Source of the DNA: Podospora comata
Taxonomy: Eukaryota; Ascomycota; Sordariomycetes; Sordariales; Podosporaceae
DNA: 64,000 nucleotides
Direction: 5' to 3'
NCBI GenBank assembly: GCA_017354895.1
Contig: CP071494.1
Location: 1,178,001-1,242,000, forward strand
Below are positions 46,216-58,800 of the stretch, piece after piece (the stretch's first letter is position 1; the number at the start of each line of letters is the position of its first letter). Position numbers and translations under genes: made by a program. Under the pieces are notes generated by a model, which saw only the letters and a program-made list of their open reading frames with translations, had not been told where the DNA came from and made no database searches.

Positions 46216-47077
46216 ATGCCTTTGGTAGACCCTATAACCATGGCTTCGGCAGTCAGCAAGAAGGGCGCTGCGTCCCAAACCGTCACGGTCGAATCGAGTG
46301 CTTCACCTACAGCCGAGACGTATAACCTCCTCCCGGTGTCCATCAACCAGACGCCGCTCGCCCAGACCCTCCGCCATGCTCAACCTCTGTTGTTGTCGGG
46401 CGTCCTCGCCTTTGGGTTCTCCTCGTTGGTCAAGGACCCAGTAGCGGCCATGTCCTCGACCACGTTGCCATTGACGGCCGCGCTGCAGGCTGTCTATGCC
46501 GTTATCTGCCTTCCTGTCGCTGGGCGCGGAGGGAATGACACGGCGAAGAAGGCCAAACCAAGACCAGGGGAGAAGACGAGCAAGAAGAGGGCGAAGGAGG
46601 GGGGAAACAACGCCTATGTGGTATGTTGTGATGCTTGCCGTTTCGTTGCGAGAAATCAAGTACTAACTAATAGTCGTGACACAGCTCGCCGCCCTCTCGC
46701 TCCTTATCACTGCTCTCGTTACTCCGTTCATCTACGCCTCCATGGTTCTTTTCGGTGCGCCTTTCCTCACCCACGGGTCTCATACGCTTCTCTGCGCCGC
46801 CCACTTGTCTCTGCTGGGACTCTTCCCCCTCTTCTACGTTCATGGTGTCGATGCTAGTGCTTGGGCTGCTGTTGGTGGTTTCCGCGCGCCGTTGGACGAA
46901 ACGTTTGGAGGTCTTGCGGGTGCGCTTGTTGGTGCTTGGCTGGGCGCTGTCCCCATTCCTCTGGACTGGGACAGAGATTGGCAGAGATGGCCAGTAACTA
47001 TCCTGGTCGGCATCTATGGTGGATATGTGCTGGGCAAGGTCATTGGTGGTACAACGGCTTGGGGAAAGAAGTTCTGA
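46216..47077 (+). CDS. gpi11: GPI-anchor biosynthesis protein PIG-F/Gpi11
   Basis: Exons 46216-46620 and 46685-47077 encode 265 residues. The 64-nt intron has a textbook TACTAAC branch. Gpi11/PIG-F is a multipass endoplasmic-reticulum membrane protein. It partners the ethanolamine-phosphate transferases Gpi13 and Gpi7, which add phosphoethanolamine to GPI-anchor mannoses. Several hydrophobic segments are visible: LLLSGVLAFGFSSL, LTAALQAVYAVICLPVAG, LAALSLLITALVTPFIYAS, LLCAAHLSLLGLFPLFYV and WPVTILVGIYGGYVLGKVIG. A lysine-rich loop separates the first two from the rest. The HGVDASAW and DWDRDWQRWPVT segments match the family. A second in-frame ATG eight codons downstream (46240) has a better initiation context (ACCATGG) and could be the main start. 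Confidence 0.95.
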
Positions 47078-47578
47078 GTTTGGAGTCTTGGATCAGGTAC
47101 CTGGAAACATGAGGAGAAGGGGGAAAGGGCTGTTTGGAATGAAGCTGTGTGTGATACCCTGCTGGAGTTGCGAGCCGGAATTGGTGTTGAACAGTGTACA
47201 TCACGGGTGCGGTCTATGAAGGCGACCGTTGTAAATACTAATTAATGGTAACTAAATACCCACCAAAATACCTCCAACGTTAACGGATCGTGATATTTCA
47301 ACTCAAACATCGAGCGTCAATCACAAGTGTCGAAGATCCGCCAAGACCAGTCATCCTGCTTGCCCGCCGGCGCATCACTCGAAGCTCCTCCCCTGTCCCC
47401 GATGCCGCAAGGTGGGGTGTCGAGTGTACCGACATCTTTCTGCGCCGAAGTCCACACCTCGAGATGACTTCAACACCACGGCACCACGCTCCTTTATGAC
47501 CCTTCCGTGGGCGTCCTCGAATCTTTGGTCCCTCCCCTCGAGCACTCTACCTCTTCTTCCTTCAATTGACACTTCAAA
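47078..47578. other. intergenic between gpi11 and the carrier gene
   Basis: About 500 bp hold the GPI11 3' untranslated region and the carrier's promoter. The part from 47470 to the ATG is C/T-rich. No other gene is seen. Confidence 0.6.
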
Positions 47579-48659
47579 ATGACCAAACTACCCACCCCGG
47601 TGCTCCCAGCACCCCCTCCGAACCCGGAGTTACCACTCCAACCCGTCCCGTCAACATCACCACCACAACAACAACAACAACAAGCTTCAGCAAAACACTA
47701 CAAAGGCTTCGTCGCGGGTGTCTTTTCCGGGATCGCCAAGCTAGCCGGTACCTCTCCCCCTTCTAACATGACCTCCCCCGCGCTTGTACTAACCCTCCCT
47801 CTCAGTCGGCCACCCCTTTGACACAATCAAAGTCCGCCTCCAAACCTCTTCTTCCACCCGCTTCTCCGGCCCCCTGGCATGCCTCACCTCCACCATCCGC
47901 AACGAAGGCATCTTCGGCCTCTACAAAGGCGCCACACCCCCTTTAGTAGGATGGATGTTCATGGACTCCATCATGCTCGGCTCCCTAACCTTCTACCGTC
48001 GCCTCATCTCCGCCAATTTCTTCGCCTCCTACCACCCCCCAAACGACCCTTTTCTCCCCCCCTCAGTAATCCCCCTTCCCACCTACGCCCACGGCCTAGC
48101 GGGTATCCTCTCCGGCTGCACCGTCTCCTTCGTCGCCGCCCCCGTAGAGCACATCAAAGCCCGTCTCCAAATACAATACTCCTCCTCCAAATCTGACCGC
48201 TTATACACCGGGCCAATCGACGCCCTACGTAAAATCTACAAATACCACGGTATAAGGGGGATATACCACGGTCTGGGGGCTACTCTCATATTCCGAGGGT
48301 GCTTCTTCTTTTGGTGGGGGAGTTATGACGTTTTTAGCCGGTGGATGAGGAATAACACTTCTTGGTCTGCGCCGGTGATCAATTTCTGGGCGGGGGGTTT
48401 GTCGGCGCAGGTCTTTTGGGTCATGAGTTACCCGAGTGATGTGGTGAAGCAGAGGATCATGACGGACCCGTTGGGAGGCGGGTTGGGGGATGGGGAGAGG
48501 AGGTTTAGGAGGTGGAGGGAGGCTGCGAGGGCGGTTTATAAAGAGAATGGGCCCAAGGGGTATTGGAGGGGGTTTTTGCCTTGTTTCTTGAGGGCTTTCC
48601 CTGCTAATGCGATGGCGTTGGTGGCGTTTGAGGGGGTTATGAGGGCGCTGCCGGAGTAG
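47579..48659 (+). CDS. mitochondrial carrier family (SLC25) transporter
   Basis: Exons 47579-47747 and 47806-48659 encode 340 residues. The protein has the three tandem carrier repeats with signature motifs PFDTIKVRLQ (from residue 60), PVEHIKARLQ (from 169) and PSDVVKQRIM (from 266). A Pro/Gln-rich N-terminal extension of about 40 residues precedes the first helix. Such carriers sit in the inner mitochondrial membrane and exchange metabolites. The second-repeat motif with Glu-His and the RGLGAT-like GLGATLIFRG place it near the Ymc/Crc/ornithine-type branch (amino acid or acylcarnitine carriers). The substrate cannot be fixed from sequence. The 58-nt intron has a CTAAC branch and splits a valine codon at the start of the first signature. 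Confidence 0.93.
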
Positions 48660-49102
48660 TTGCGGATGGAGACGCCTATGGGAGGGAGAATAGAGGGTGA
48701 GAAACAAGAGATATAAAAGGGGTGTGGTGTTGCATGACGGGAAGAAACAGAGATAAATTCATAGACTTGATGTTTGCACAGATTATACCCAAAGAGTTGG
48801 AGGGCAAAAGGGAAGGGTCGGACGGTATATATATACCCAAGGGAATAGATATGGACGCATATGAGACTTAAGAGCAATAGAGACAACATATACACATCAC
48901 AAGCAAGCAACAGAACTTCAAGTTTTGTTTTTGGCCAGAACGCCTGGCCGCGCAACGGCGGCGTTGTCACTTTTCATTGACCCCGTTTCTCCCAACCGCT
49001 ATGCACAACCAATGATCCCATTTTTGTTTTGGTATCTCTTGTCTTGCCAGATTATACTCCTTTCGGATATATCCTCCCTCGCTCAACAGATAGACCACCA
49101 AT
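48660..49102. other. intergenic between convergent 3' ends
   Basis: About 440 bp hold the 3' untranslated regions of the carrier gene (plus) and eL22 (minus). A TATATATA stretch near 48826 is noted but has no gene next to it. Nothing else is recognised. Confidence 0.6.
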
Positions 49103-49727
49103 TTACTCGTCATCCTCCTCCTCAGCGTCGTTGACGACGTTGAAGAACTTGAGCTCGTACACTCCCTTAGAGGTGGAGACGACGCGAAGCCAGTCACGAA
49201 GCTGCATCTTCTTAAGGAACTTCTTGGTCCTGTTTGGTGCGCATCGTCAGCACACATGTCCTCATTTTCTTTTCTTTTTTGGCTTTTATCGCAAAAAAAA
49301 ACAAAAAAAACTTAAAAACTTACAAGTACTTGAGGTAACGGCCGGAAAGCTCATTGTGGGCAATGATCTCAATCTTGCCATCGCCAATCTGGGAGATCTT
49401 GATGGTCTCGCCGAGGTTGCCAACACGGCCCTCGACCTTGATCCTCTCGTTCAAGAACTTCTCAAAAGCGGAAACGTCGAAGATCTTGTCCGAGGCGGGC
49501 TGGGAAGCGTTGATGACGAACTTCTTGGTGACCTTGGGGCCCTTGCCCTTGGTGGACTTCTTCTGTGATATCCCAAAAAAGAAAGACTTAGCCTACTGCT
49601 TCATGCCATCATCTCCCATCTTTTTGCAATGATGGTGGACTGGGCCAACAGCAAAGCGATGGTCATTTCAGGTAGGGATGGTGATGATGAGGTTGGTCAT
49701 GAGTATACGTACAGCGATGGGAGCCAT
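49103..49727 (-). CDS. rpl22: 60S ribosomal protein eL22
   Basis: Exons 49727-49713, 49562-49324 and 49229-49103 give 126 residues, the usual family length. eL22 is a small RNA-binding protein on the solvent face of the large ribosomal subunit. The spliced protein begins [20 protein letters not shown] and includes [34 protein letters not shown] and [20 protein letters not shown], ending in the acidic NDAEEDDE. The first coding exon is only 15 nt. Introns are 150 and 94 nt with GTACGT and GTAAGT donors. A TTAGGG hexamer lies about 200 nt upstream of the ATG (49930-49935). Confidence 0.97.
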
Positions 49728-50190
49728 TGCGACTGTTGAGGAGAGGTTCAAGAGATTGACCGGTGGAAGTTGGATGGGGTGAGGAGAACGCAAAGAGGTT
49801 GATATCCTGCGCCTTGGTTGTGGTGGTTAAAAGTCTGGGTGGAGGGGTGGACGTTGCGATTTGCGGGCGGTGGAGAGAGGAAAATCGAGCAAGGGAATTT
49901 TTGAACAAATTGTGGCCTGCAGCAAAAATTTAGGGCTCCGCATTAGCAGGGCGGGTAGTTTCCTGTGGCTTGTGCCGGGCCCGTGCCAAGCTTCGGCCGG
50001 AGCGCCGTTGCTGCCCCACTTGACACCGAACATTGAGCTTTTGGCGGCAGCAAGTTCGGGGTTGCCTCATCAAGATTCAGAAGATTGCCACTTTCTTGAC
50101 GAAAAGCTTCACTTCTGCAGTGCTTTTGAACCTAAAATCAACAAAAAGAAACCGAACCAGCCGGTTTAAACCGGCAAAAGGAAATATTTC
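49728..50190. promoter_or_regulatory. eL22 upstream region
   Basis: This is the promoter side of eL22. It holds a TTAGGG/CCCTAA hexamer at 49930-49935, a motif linked with Tbf1-type factors at ribosomal-protein promoters in many fungi. The right end is the 3' flank of the tRNA gene. Confidence 0.45.
50176..50179 (-). terminator. RNA polymerase III terminator of tRNA-Ser
   Basis: A TTTT run on the transcribed orientation ends about a dozen bases after the tRNA 3' end, as expected for RNA polymerase III termination. Confidence 0.7.
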
Positions 50191-50271
50191 GACGTGGGCC
50201 TGATTCGAACAGACGCTCCCGAAGGAACAAGATTTCTAGTCTTGCGCATTAGACCACTCTGCCACCACGCC
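50191..50271 (-). tRNA. tRNA-Ser (anticodon AGA)
   Basis: An 81-nt tRNA without an intron. The acceptor arms GGCGTGG and CCACGTC pair (one G-U). The anticodon stem CAAGA/TCTTG encloses the loop CTAGAAA, giving anticodon AGA (inosine at position 34, reading UCU and UCC). The long variable arm typical of serine tRNA is present, and the T arm has loop TTCGAAT. A-box (TGGCAGAGTGG) and B-box-like (GTTCGAATC) promoter elements are internal. Confidence 0.97.
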
Positions 50272-50926
50272 TATGATTTGATGTAATTCCACGGCGGAGG
50301 TAGCATTTATATAAGACGACATTCTGTTCCGGCGCGCGAACAAAGTGTCAAGAGTCTTATCAAATCTGTTGAACGACAACGCCAGCAACCTAGAACTCGG
50401 CAAGTCGATGTAGTATCCCTACACAATGTCAGATATCAGCTATTAGCATAGAGCAGCAAAAGTCAAACAAAACGCTCGCAAATGGTATCAAGCATCTCAA
50501 ATTCAACCCCTTTCAGACCATCGCGGTCAACAACCTCCGCTCTATCAGAACACCCCAAAACTGGATACAACGCAGACCACAAAATCAACTCACATCCCTT
50601 CATCCTATGTTCAGAGGAAAACCAAACAGACCAAAGTGCCAACACAGGCAAATTTCAAAAGAAACAGATAACCAAACAAAACCACGCAAACAAACAAACA
50701 AATTCAAATGGATATCATATCATCCAAAATTTCCAATCCAAATACCCCAAAACGATCTCTTTCCTATCGTCCCATATCCCAAATATTCACTCAAATTCCC
50801 AAATAGCTTTTTAGCTTTTTTTCCCCTTCATTTCAATGCCCAGAACTCAATATCCAAAAACATTTAGGCACATCGCCATGCATCAAAAGAAAAAGAAAAA
50901 AGCCCACACATTAAACAAAAGCCCCT
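50272..50926. other. tRNA upstream flank and 3' end of the GT41 gene
   Basis: The right part is A-rich on the plus strand and is probably the 3' untranslated region of the minus-strand glycosyltransferase-like gene. No other gene is seen. Confidence 0.6.
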
Positions 50927-53900
50927 TCAAAGATAGATGTCCCCTCCCCTTCCGTTAACCCAATCGCTCCAAGCCCGCCCATATGCCTCCTCCAAGTCCC
51001 TCACCCATCTCCTGGTATCAAACAGCGCGCACCCCCACTTGCTCTCCCAAAGCAACCTCCTCATCTCCGCCAGTCTTCCCTCTCCCCTCCCGTAGACTTC
51101 CCCATCCTGTCCCCTGACCAGCTGGTAGCCCATCCTATTCACCAACCCCACTGCAAACTCTTCGTATTGCTTCTCATCCTCCGCAATGAGTTCCTTCGCT
51201 GCTCTCTCCCCTTCCTCGCTCTTTGGAAGCGCACCCTTGAGGATGGAAGCCGCCATACGGGAGCACATCTTGTATTCGTATCGTGGGAGGGTGAGCAATG
51301 GCGTGCTAGACCAAAGGATGTCCGCCGCGGTGGTGTGGGCGTTGCACTCGGGCGTGTCGAGAAAGAGATCGCAAACTCGGGCGCGAGAGATATGCTGTTG
51401 CTTTGGTGCCACGTCTGTGAAGTGAATGCGAGAGGCGACGGCTTCCCCAGCCCAGTCTTTAGCTGTGCGGCGGAGGTGGGTTTCGCCCAGCTCGGGGAAT
51501 CGTAGCAGCCAAAGGTGGGCTTTGGGGCAGGAAGCCAGGATGCGGAGCCATGTACGGAAGGTTGTTGGGTCGATCTAAATCTTGTTAGGGAGAGTATGAT
51601 ATGAAAAGTGGAGGTGCGCATACCTTGTACAACTGGTTGAAGTTACCCAGGATGATAGCATCGTCGGGTAACTTGGGGAACAACTCCTTCCGCATCCTCC
51701 ACCTCCTCTTCTGGTCATCCTCCCAGGACATATGCCTCTCATTGTGGCCATCTGCTGATTGCGCGTGATCGCAACAGAAAAACGTGTCCCGAGCAAAGAT
51801 GATGTTCTCCGAGTAAATCCAGTCCTCGCTTTCCGTGTAGGCCTCATCCCGGAAGACATCTCCCAGGTTTAAATTGTTGCGGTGTGGTCGAAGTGTCGAG
51901 GGAGGGATGGCCGTCGTATCAGCTAGGAGGTAATCGCACCACTCGGCTCCCAACGTCCCAGCAAAGCCCATGAACGACATCTGGATCGGCGCAGGCCGCG
52001 CGGCAAAGATCTCATTGCGCGCTCCGCGGGTGTACCCATTGAGATTGACCAGAATATGAATGCCATCAGCCACAATCTGCTCGACCAGTCTGTCTGATGG
52101 CCACGTGCTGACATCACGGAAGACGGGCGCTTCACGCTCAATCTGCTGGCGATGGATCGACTTGTCACTGGCTGTGGTTGCATAGCAATACGCCTTGACC
52201 TTGTTGGGATTGTGAAATCCAAAGACAGATTGCATCAAATGTGCCAGGGGGTGGTTGTTGAAATCAGACGAGACATAGCCAACCTTGAAATAAGGGGCTG
52301 GTGGCTCCGGTGGTTCATATACAGTAGCTGGGACCCAAGGTGAGCGAAGCGTCGAACACGAAATTCTAAGCGCATTCCTCTGCGAAATCATCCGGATGTC
52401 CTTGGCTGTCAACGGGCAAGTAAAGGTGTGGAACGGCAACACCGTCGGCGCAGATGGAATCGAAAGGCTGGCAGGAGGCCGCGGCCGCCTGTATCCAGCC
52501 GATGACTTGATGCCCTTGACATGTTTGTCGACATACCAGCACCGCATCGCAGCTCTCGTCGACCGCTCAATCAGCCTCAGGATTCTTGAGCCCTCCCACG
52601 ATCGACCAGCCCATTTTCGAAGTTCGGTTTCAACATCCAGACCTCGGTCGGTGATCCCAGCTCCGGCATCCCTTAACTGCGCCACCAGCTGCACAATCGT
52701 CTGATCTTGCAAGGCGCCAACACCCCAAGTGCTGGACTCCTTCAGCTGCCGCCCGACAATGTCAACCACACGTTTCATCAGCCCACTGCCTTGGCCTTGT
52801 GACTTCACATCCTGAAGCATCCCTTGCTCGTCAACATGCCAGCGGTCAAACTTGCCACCTGCCAGCAGAACACCACCACGACCCTTCCAGTCGCAAACCG
52901 AGTTGAGCGCAGTGGACAGCCCACAAACAGCCTCAGCAAAATCGGGATTCGCCGATACAGCTCGCTTGTAATACCCGATGGCATCACTGATTCTGCCTCT
53001 ATCCTTGACAGCATTGGCCAAGTTGGTCAATGCAATATCGAAGCTTCCATCGCACTGCACAGCCTGCTCATACATCTGAATAGCAAGATCCAGCTGTCCG
53101 ATATCTTTGAGCAAGCTGCCCAGGTTGGTATGCAGGTGCACATGCTTTGGATCCAGGGTAAGGCCATAATAATAGTAAGCCAGGGCGAGCGATAAGCCGC
53201 TGCCTGGTACGATCCCAGGGATAGCGGGAAGACTCCCCAAGTCCATGGGCGGCCCAGAGTGAACTTGGGTAGACGTCTGCTGAACACTAGCGAGCAAGAT
53301 GCCGACGTTGTTTGCTGTTGACGGACTTTCCTGCAATGACAAGGACAGGTAATAGAGCGCCAGAATATCGCCCACTCCAGCAGGCTGTCTGACCATACCG
53401 GTGTTTGGCCCACCATTCGACATGGTGTCCTGGAAGATCTTGGCTAGCGACAACAATGAATTGCTCGTTGTGACAACCACGGATTTCTTGTGAGTACCTT
53501 CGGGAACATATTGTAGTCCCGGCAAGAGTCCTCCGTGCGAAGCAAATACCCGCTGTGCGGTAAGCTTGGCCCTGTCTGGCGACAGAAGCAACGGCGCGGA
53601 CAGGTTCGCCTGAACAGCACCCCTAAGCTGCCCTGAATGCATATTCCTCGGTGCCAGGACGGTTTGGATCCTTCTGATAAGCGATCGCACCCCTTGAACC
53701 TGTCTTCCAGCGCTGATGAGCACCGCCTCCTCAAAAGCATCCGAGGCTTGTTCGATATTTTTCAACGAGTACAGCATGTTTCCTTTGGCGTGTATCAGCA
53801 GGATCATCCGTCCATTCTCGGTCCCGGCTATCGCATATCCGCTTGACCCAAAACCTGGAACGTGGCTATTGTCTGCAGGTCGGGCAAAATGCTGGGTCGG

Positions 53901-55883
53901 GCTGTCGTTGTTGAGGTCGTCTAGCACAAAGTTGTCGGGGCTCAATTCTCGCATCGTGGCAGTCGACGCCGTGTCGGCCTCGCTCGCCGTCTCGTTAACT
54001 TCATGTACGGTTCCGTTTGTTCCAGACATCCTCAACGATTTCTGAATGTACTCGATAATGTTGACTGCCTCCTGACTCCTATGATTCGAGCACAGCAAGC
54101 CAACCAAATGTTCCACTGCTTCCAGGTAACTTGGCCTTAGCTTGATCGCTTTAGACCATTCCCGTTCAGCCTCATCCTGCCTGTTCATGCAGTACAATGT
54201 CGCAGCAATATTTGAAATAGCCTCGACGTGGCTGTCCTGTTTGTTAGCATCACCCCGTAAACCTAACGCGGTCGACCAGACCGGGAATACGTACCTAGCA
54301 TCCATGCTCACGATGCGCTTGAACCACTCCAGAGCATCTTCATAATGCTCAAGGCCATAGTGGAGACATCCTCCCAACAGCATGCCATCCACCCATTTCC
54401 ATCCACTTTGCTCACATAGGTTGGTGAGCATCTCGAGTGAATTTTTCGCATTGTGAAGTGGTGATCCGGTCTCAAAGTATGGCCGTTGTTGAAGCCCCGT
54501 TGAATATAGATTCCTCGCTTGGTTGAAGCCTCCAACAATCATTCCTTGCCCTCCCATTGCCATACTCCTAGCTGCCGCCTGCTTCTGTGCCATGTGCTGT
54601 GCATAGCTGACTGTTGGTTCGGAGAGGGCTGGCGATGGTCGTACTTTGGTTCCGCTCGCCAACGGTGCTATTGAGGGTTTCGGGTATACCACCATCTTCG
54701 ATGACGTTCTTGATAAAGATCCGGTCCGGCTGTGGTGTGCTTTCTTCGCATTGCCTAGATAAAGTAGCAGATCATTGTATGTTTTATGTGCTTGCTGCAG
54801 GGCCAGCTCTTTGAACCTTGCTCTCGAGGCAACATCTCCGCCACTGCCCCCTTGGGCAATATGTCCAGCTAGTTGTGCCAGAGACTCATGACCCTGATGA
54901 GCAGCCCCATGGTGCGCCATGTGTGCCTGAGCATGACGAGCGTACCCATCATCAAGAGGGTAGCTTGACAATGGCAAGCGGAATGGGTGTGGTTGGCCCA
55001 GTCCTGGTGCGTTTGGCATGCCATGTATGGTCGACTGCGAGGGCATAAACGCACTATCAACGACAGCATTTTGTGGTGTGTAGCCATTGGCTAGGGGTAT
55101 TGGTGTTCGATAATCCCCTAGTCCACCATTCCTCCACACCATCGACTGCTGTGGTTGCTGTGGTTGTTGATAGCCACCCGGGCTGTAGACTGTTTGACTC
55201 AACGGCTGGTGGTATCCTGGCCCTAACAATGGCTGCAAGCTGGACACAGAGTTGTAGTTTTGTTGGGGTATTGGTTGCAGAAAGTTTGTCTGCTCTGGCG
55301 CGGCCGGATTCGTTATCATATTCGTACTTCCCATACCCCATCCTCCAGGCGTCACAGGTGGGCTACTTAATGGTTCCATCCCACCATCGAGCCTCACAGT
55401 CGGATTCGGTGCCTGATATGGCCATGATGATCCAGAGAGTGTTGACCTATGGTAGCCAACCCCAGTTAGCCCTGATGTTCTCTGAGACACAGCAGTCGGA
55501 AATATTCTTGACGAGGCAGGCAAGATCATGTGCTTCAATGGTGGGGGTCCGGAGGCCAGGTGGGCAACCGAACCATCGTACCCATTGTCGATGGTGCCGC
55601 TTGGTGTCTTGCGTCTAAGTGAGTGTTCCGAACTGTGGTCGTGGGCATGTGATCGGATGAACGAGGTGGTGATGCGGTGCAACGCCGGGGCTGGCTGGGC
55701 GCTGCGGATGGCGAACGCCCGGGGCGTTGAGTCTGTGTTGTGGAGCGAGGGGGAGGGTCGCGCGAACTGTGGTCTTTGGTGATGCGACACGTACTCCAGG
55801 TCATGTTTTACGTGCGGTTGATGGGGCCCGAGTAAGTCGAGCTGTGGTTGCACCATCGGGTGCATTTGGACAAGAGGTAACAT
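50927..55883 (-). CDS. TPR protein with GT41 (O-GlcNAc transferase / SPINDLY-like) domain
   Basis: Exons 55883-54291, 54236-51624 and 51574-50927 give about 1617 residues. GT41 enzymes attach N-acetylglucosamine or fucose to Ser/Thr of nuclear and cytoplasmic proteins. The first ~350 residues are Pro/Gln/Ser/His-rich and disordered. TPR-like helices follow from about 465 to 610 and about 883 to 981. The catalytic domain begins near 1122. Residues that contact UDP or substrate in human OGT are present: His 1193 in SSDFNNHP, Lys 1402 in NFNQLYK, His 1463 in VAPKQQH and Asp 1487 in HTTAADILW. The 54-nt intron 54290-54237 is inferred from a CTAAC branch near its acceptor and from repair of a TPR; the frame stays open through it. 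The donor sugar cannot be decided here. Confidence 0.92.
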
Positions 55884-58800
55884 GGTGGAATCCGATACTA
55901 CGTATGCTGGTGATGTCTTCTGCTGAAAGACGATGAGATTGTATCGCAGAGAAGTGTAGATAATAAAGTAAGGAGCGTCGAGATCAGTTTGCGGGTCGCC
56001 TGTTGCTTTGTTTGGGGGAGAGGAATCAGGCCAGACTCGTTACTGCCCAGTGAATACCTCAAAGCATTGTTGACTTTGTTGAAGAGGTTGTCGAGCACAC
56101 AATGGCCCCCGGGAAAGGGTATTCCATCTGAGGAGTGGACAGCAAGGTCGAAACAAGAGCAATGCTGGGATCTCGCCCAGACTCTTAACCATGCACCTGC
56201 GTCCCCTCTCAGTCAATCAACCCACCGATCCCCCCAGTTCCGCCCGGCTGCGGTCCGGGATCTGCAGAGGAAAAATAATCACAGAATTCGGTCTTGTTTC
56301 GTCCGACGGGCGGTCGCATCCACTCTCTCCAGCGCCCACAACAGCGTCAACCACAGCTCCCGTCTCCGCACCGCCGGGCTCGTGAATAGCGACGGCCGTG
56401 TCCTCAGCCGGAGTCGATCAGGTCGGGGCGGGGTTTGATGTGGAGGCAGTGGTCGGTGGTGGAAAAGAAGAGGAGAACGGAGGGCCCGGGAGGTGCGTGC
56501 GTGGGTGCGTGATGAAAGTGCCCTTGTCAGGGACCTGGCTGTCAGTCGAAGGTGGATATAGATCAGAATCAGGATCGGATTATCGGGACCCGGCACGGCG
56601 GTGATCAACGGCGACGGTGGCGATGAATTGGGGGGTTTCTGGTCTAACAGGGCAGCAGGATCGTCCCCTCTCTTCTCCTGCACTGCTTCTATTCAAAATA
56701 ATAAAAGAGACGGGAACTGGCCTGACGTTGAAATGCAGACGGACAGGGAAGTCAGCGGGAATCTCACTTGTCTAAAATGTGGAATGGGGCCGCATTTAGT
56801 CAGGCTGGTGCACGACGGGGGCCTGCGCCTGCGGGCGTTCTCGGGCCTAAACTCTGCAGGGAAGCCTCCCCCCACACAAGCAGCAGTAGCATGGAAACGC
56901 TAGAGCCCTGCTGCTACACTGCACCAGCGCTGCACCACCCTCAACCTCCAACAAGGTACCGTCACCTCACCACGGCGCTGCTGCACCCTATTAGTGGCTG
57001 CGGGCCGAGCACATCCAAGCTCTGTGAAGCACTTCAGAGACCACTGGGCACGCTATGTGACCCTCCGGGACATGAGGGACATGGATCGCGTCCCTGGGTG
57101 TGGTTCGCTTCATTACGACGGTTCGACTAAGGCATGTATAAACCTGATTCATCCCGGTCCATCATGGCCGTCGACATCTGATAGGCACCTCAGTAAATGC
57201 CATGCCACGCCAGCTGTGCGACTCGACGAGGCAGATACCTCTCAATCACCGACAGACTGACAAAAGAGATAAAAGAGACCAGAGAGACCAGAGAGACACA
57301 CAGTATTATGTGCCGGGCAATGTGCCGTCACCCGCCGCCCGAAGAATCAGAATAGCACAGCAACACAAGGAAAACCTCTGACCTGAGGGACATGTGCGGG
57401 ACCTGTGGACACAAGCAGCAAGGGTCAGGGCAGGGCAAAGGCAGGGTCGGTTGTCTATCCCATGGATGCGAGTCACAGCATGCAGACTCCAATCATCTCA
57501 TCTGGAGCCTACTTCTGGGCGTCTCCCACATCAGGTTGGGTGAGTGGGTGTGTTGGACAGCCCGTCTTCGTATCAATCTTGCATTTTTCTGGAAAACATC
57601 CCTATCCCGTGCCCCTCATTCTTCCCTCGGCAAACTCGGCCCAGTCTTCCTTTCCCCTCCCAGCTCTACGACGCAGAATATGACAGCTCTCCTCGCTTCA
57701 TCATGATGTTTTGGGGTGCAGTTGCAAGCAGCATTGCGTGGCATGGCTGTGTCAATATTGGGGTGGGTGTGTGTGAGCACCACAGGCAGATCCAACCCAT
57801 CCCACCATTCACCCCGCAGATGGCCCTTTTCAAACGTCGACTGGTGGAAAGCCTCATGCAAGGTTAAACCTCTCAAGACCCGCGTCAGACATTATCACAT
57901 CTACGGTCTGTCACTGTTTTCAGCGTCTATTTGTTGCTTACAAAATAGACTTCCCCTTGGGGTCTGATCGGGGTCCCAATGGTCACCAAACTGGCCCACC
58001 CCCTCAGGCCATGCTCGATCCTATATACATACTTCACGCCGTCAGCCTACCTCACCTACCGGCCTACTATCCAGCTTAGGTTACATCCACCCAACCCTCT
58101 CCATTCCCATTGCTCACTCGCAGAAGCTCAGAGGATAGCCCTATATGTAAGGTTCCGTATCACCCACCACACATGCTCGCACTATACTGTGATAACAAGT
58201 GACAGCCAAGACACCAGCCCATCAACGAGTGAGATCAGTCAGAACAGAAAATCCCCAGAAACCAGTCGGTGAGAACCCAATCCAACCACCCCAAGGTCCC
58301 AGCCGCCTTACTCACCACACCATCCCCCGTCTTTCTTCATCCCCCGGACTCCGTACATTACTACCTAACCCAACCATGCAACCTACTTTCGGTGTACATT
58401 GTCTGAGATTGAGGGTCACTCTTTCTCATGGCTGAGGAACCAAACATCAGGTAATTCTGAGCCCGCTCTCACTGAGCCAAAGATGGTCACCTGCAAAAGC
58501 TCTGCATGCCTACTGCCACCCGGCGCATATTCCGGCGGCACTTGCGGCACTTGAGTGTCTCTCGTTTCTGCAGAAGGGAAATCTGGGAGTTTCAACCTCA
58601 CCTCACTACTCTCTCACACTCAACCTCAAAAAGATACCCCAATATTCTAAACATACCCAACAACCCCACGGTAACACCAAACGCCCATCATTCACTCACT
58701 GATCTGTGACCCTTGAAACATATCCCCTCCTGCCGTGAGCCGTTGTCACTCACCCCGTCCCACCCTCCTTCCTCTCTGTGAAGCACAACAGTGACAGTGA

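Noticed and set aside
49563-49712. Possible box C/D snoRNA in the first intron of eL22
   Set aside because: GATGATGG and CTGA are present but in the wrong order and without a terminal stem or a clear guide element.
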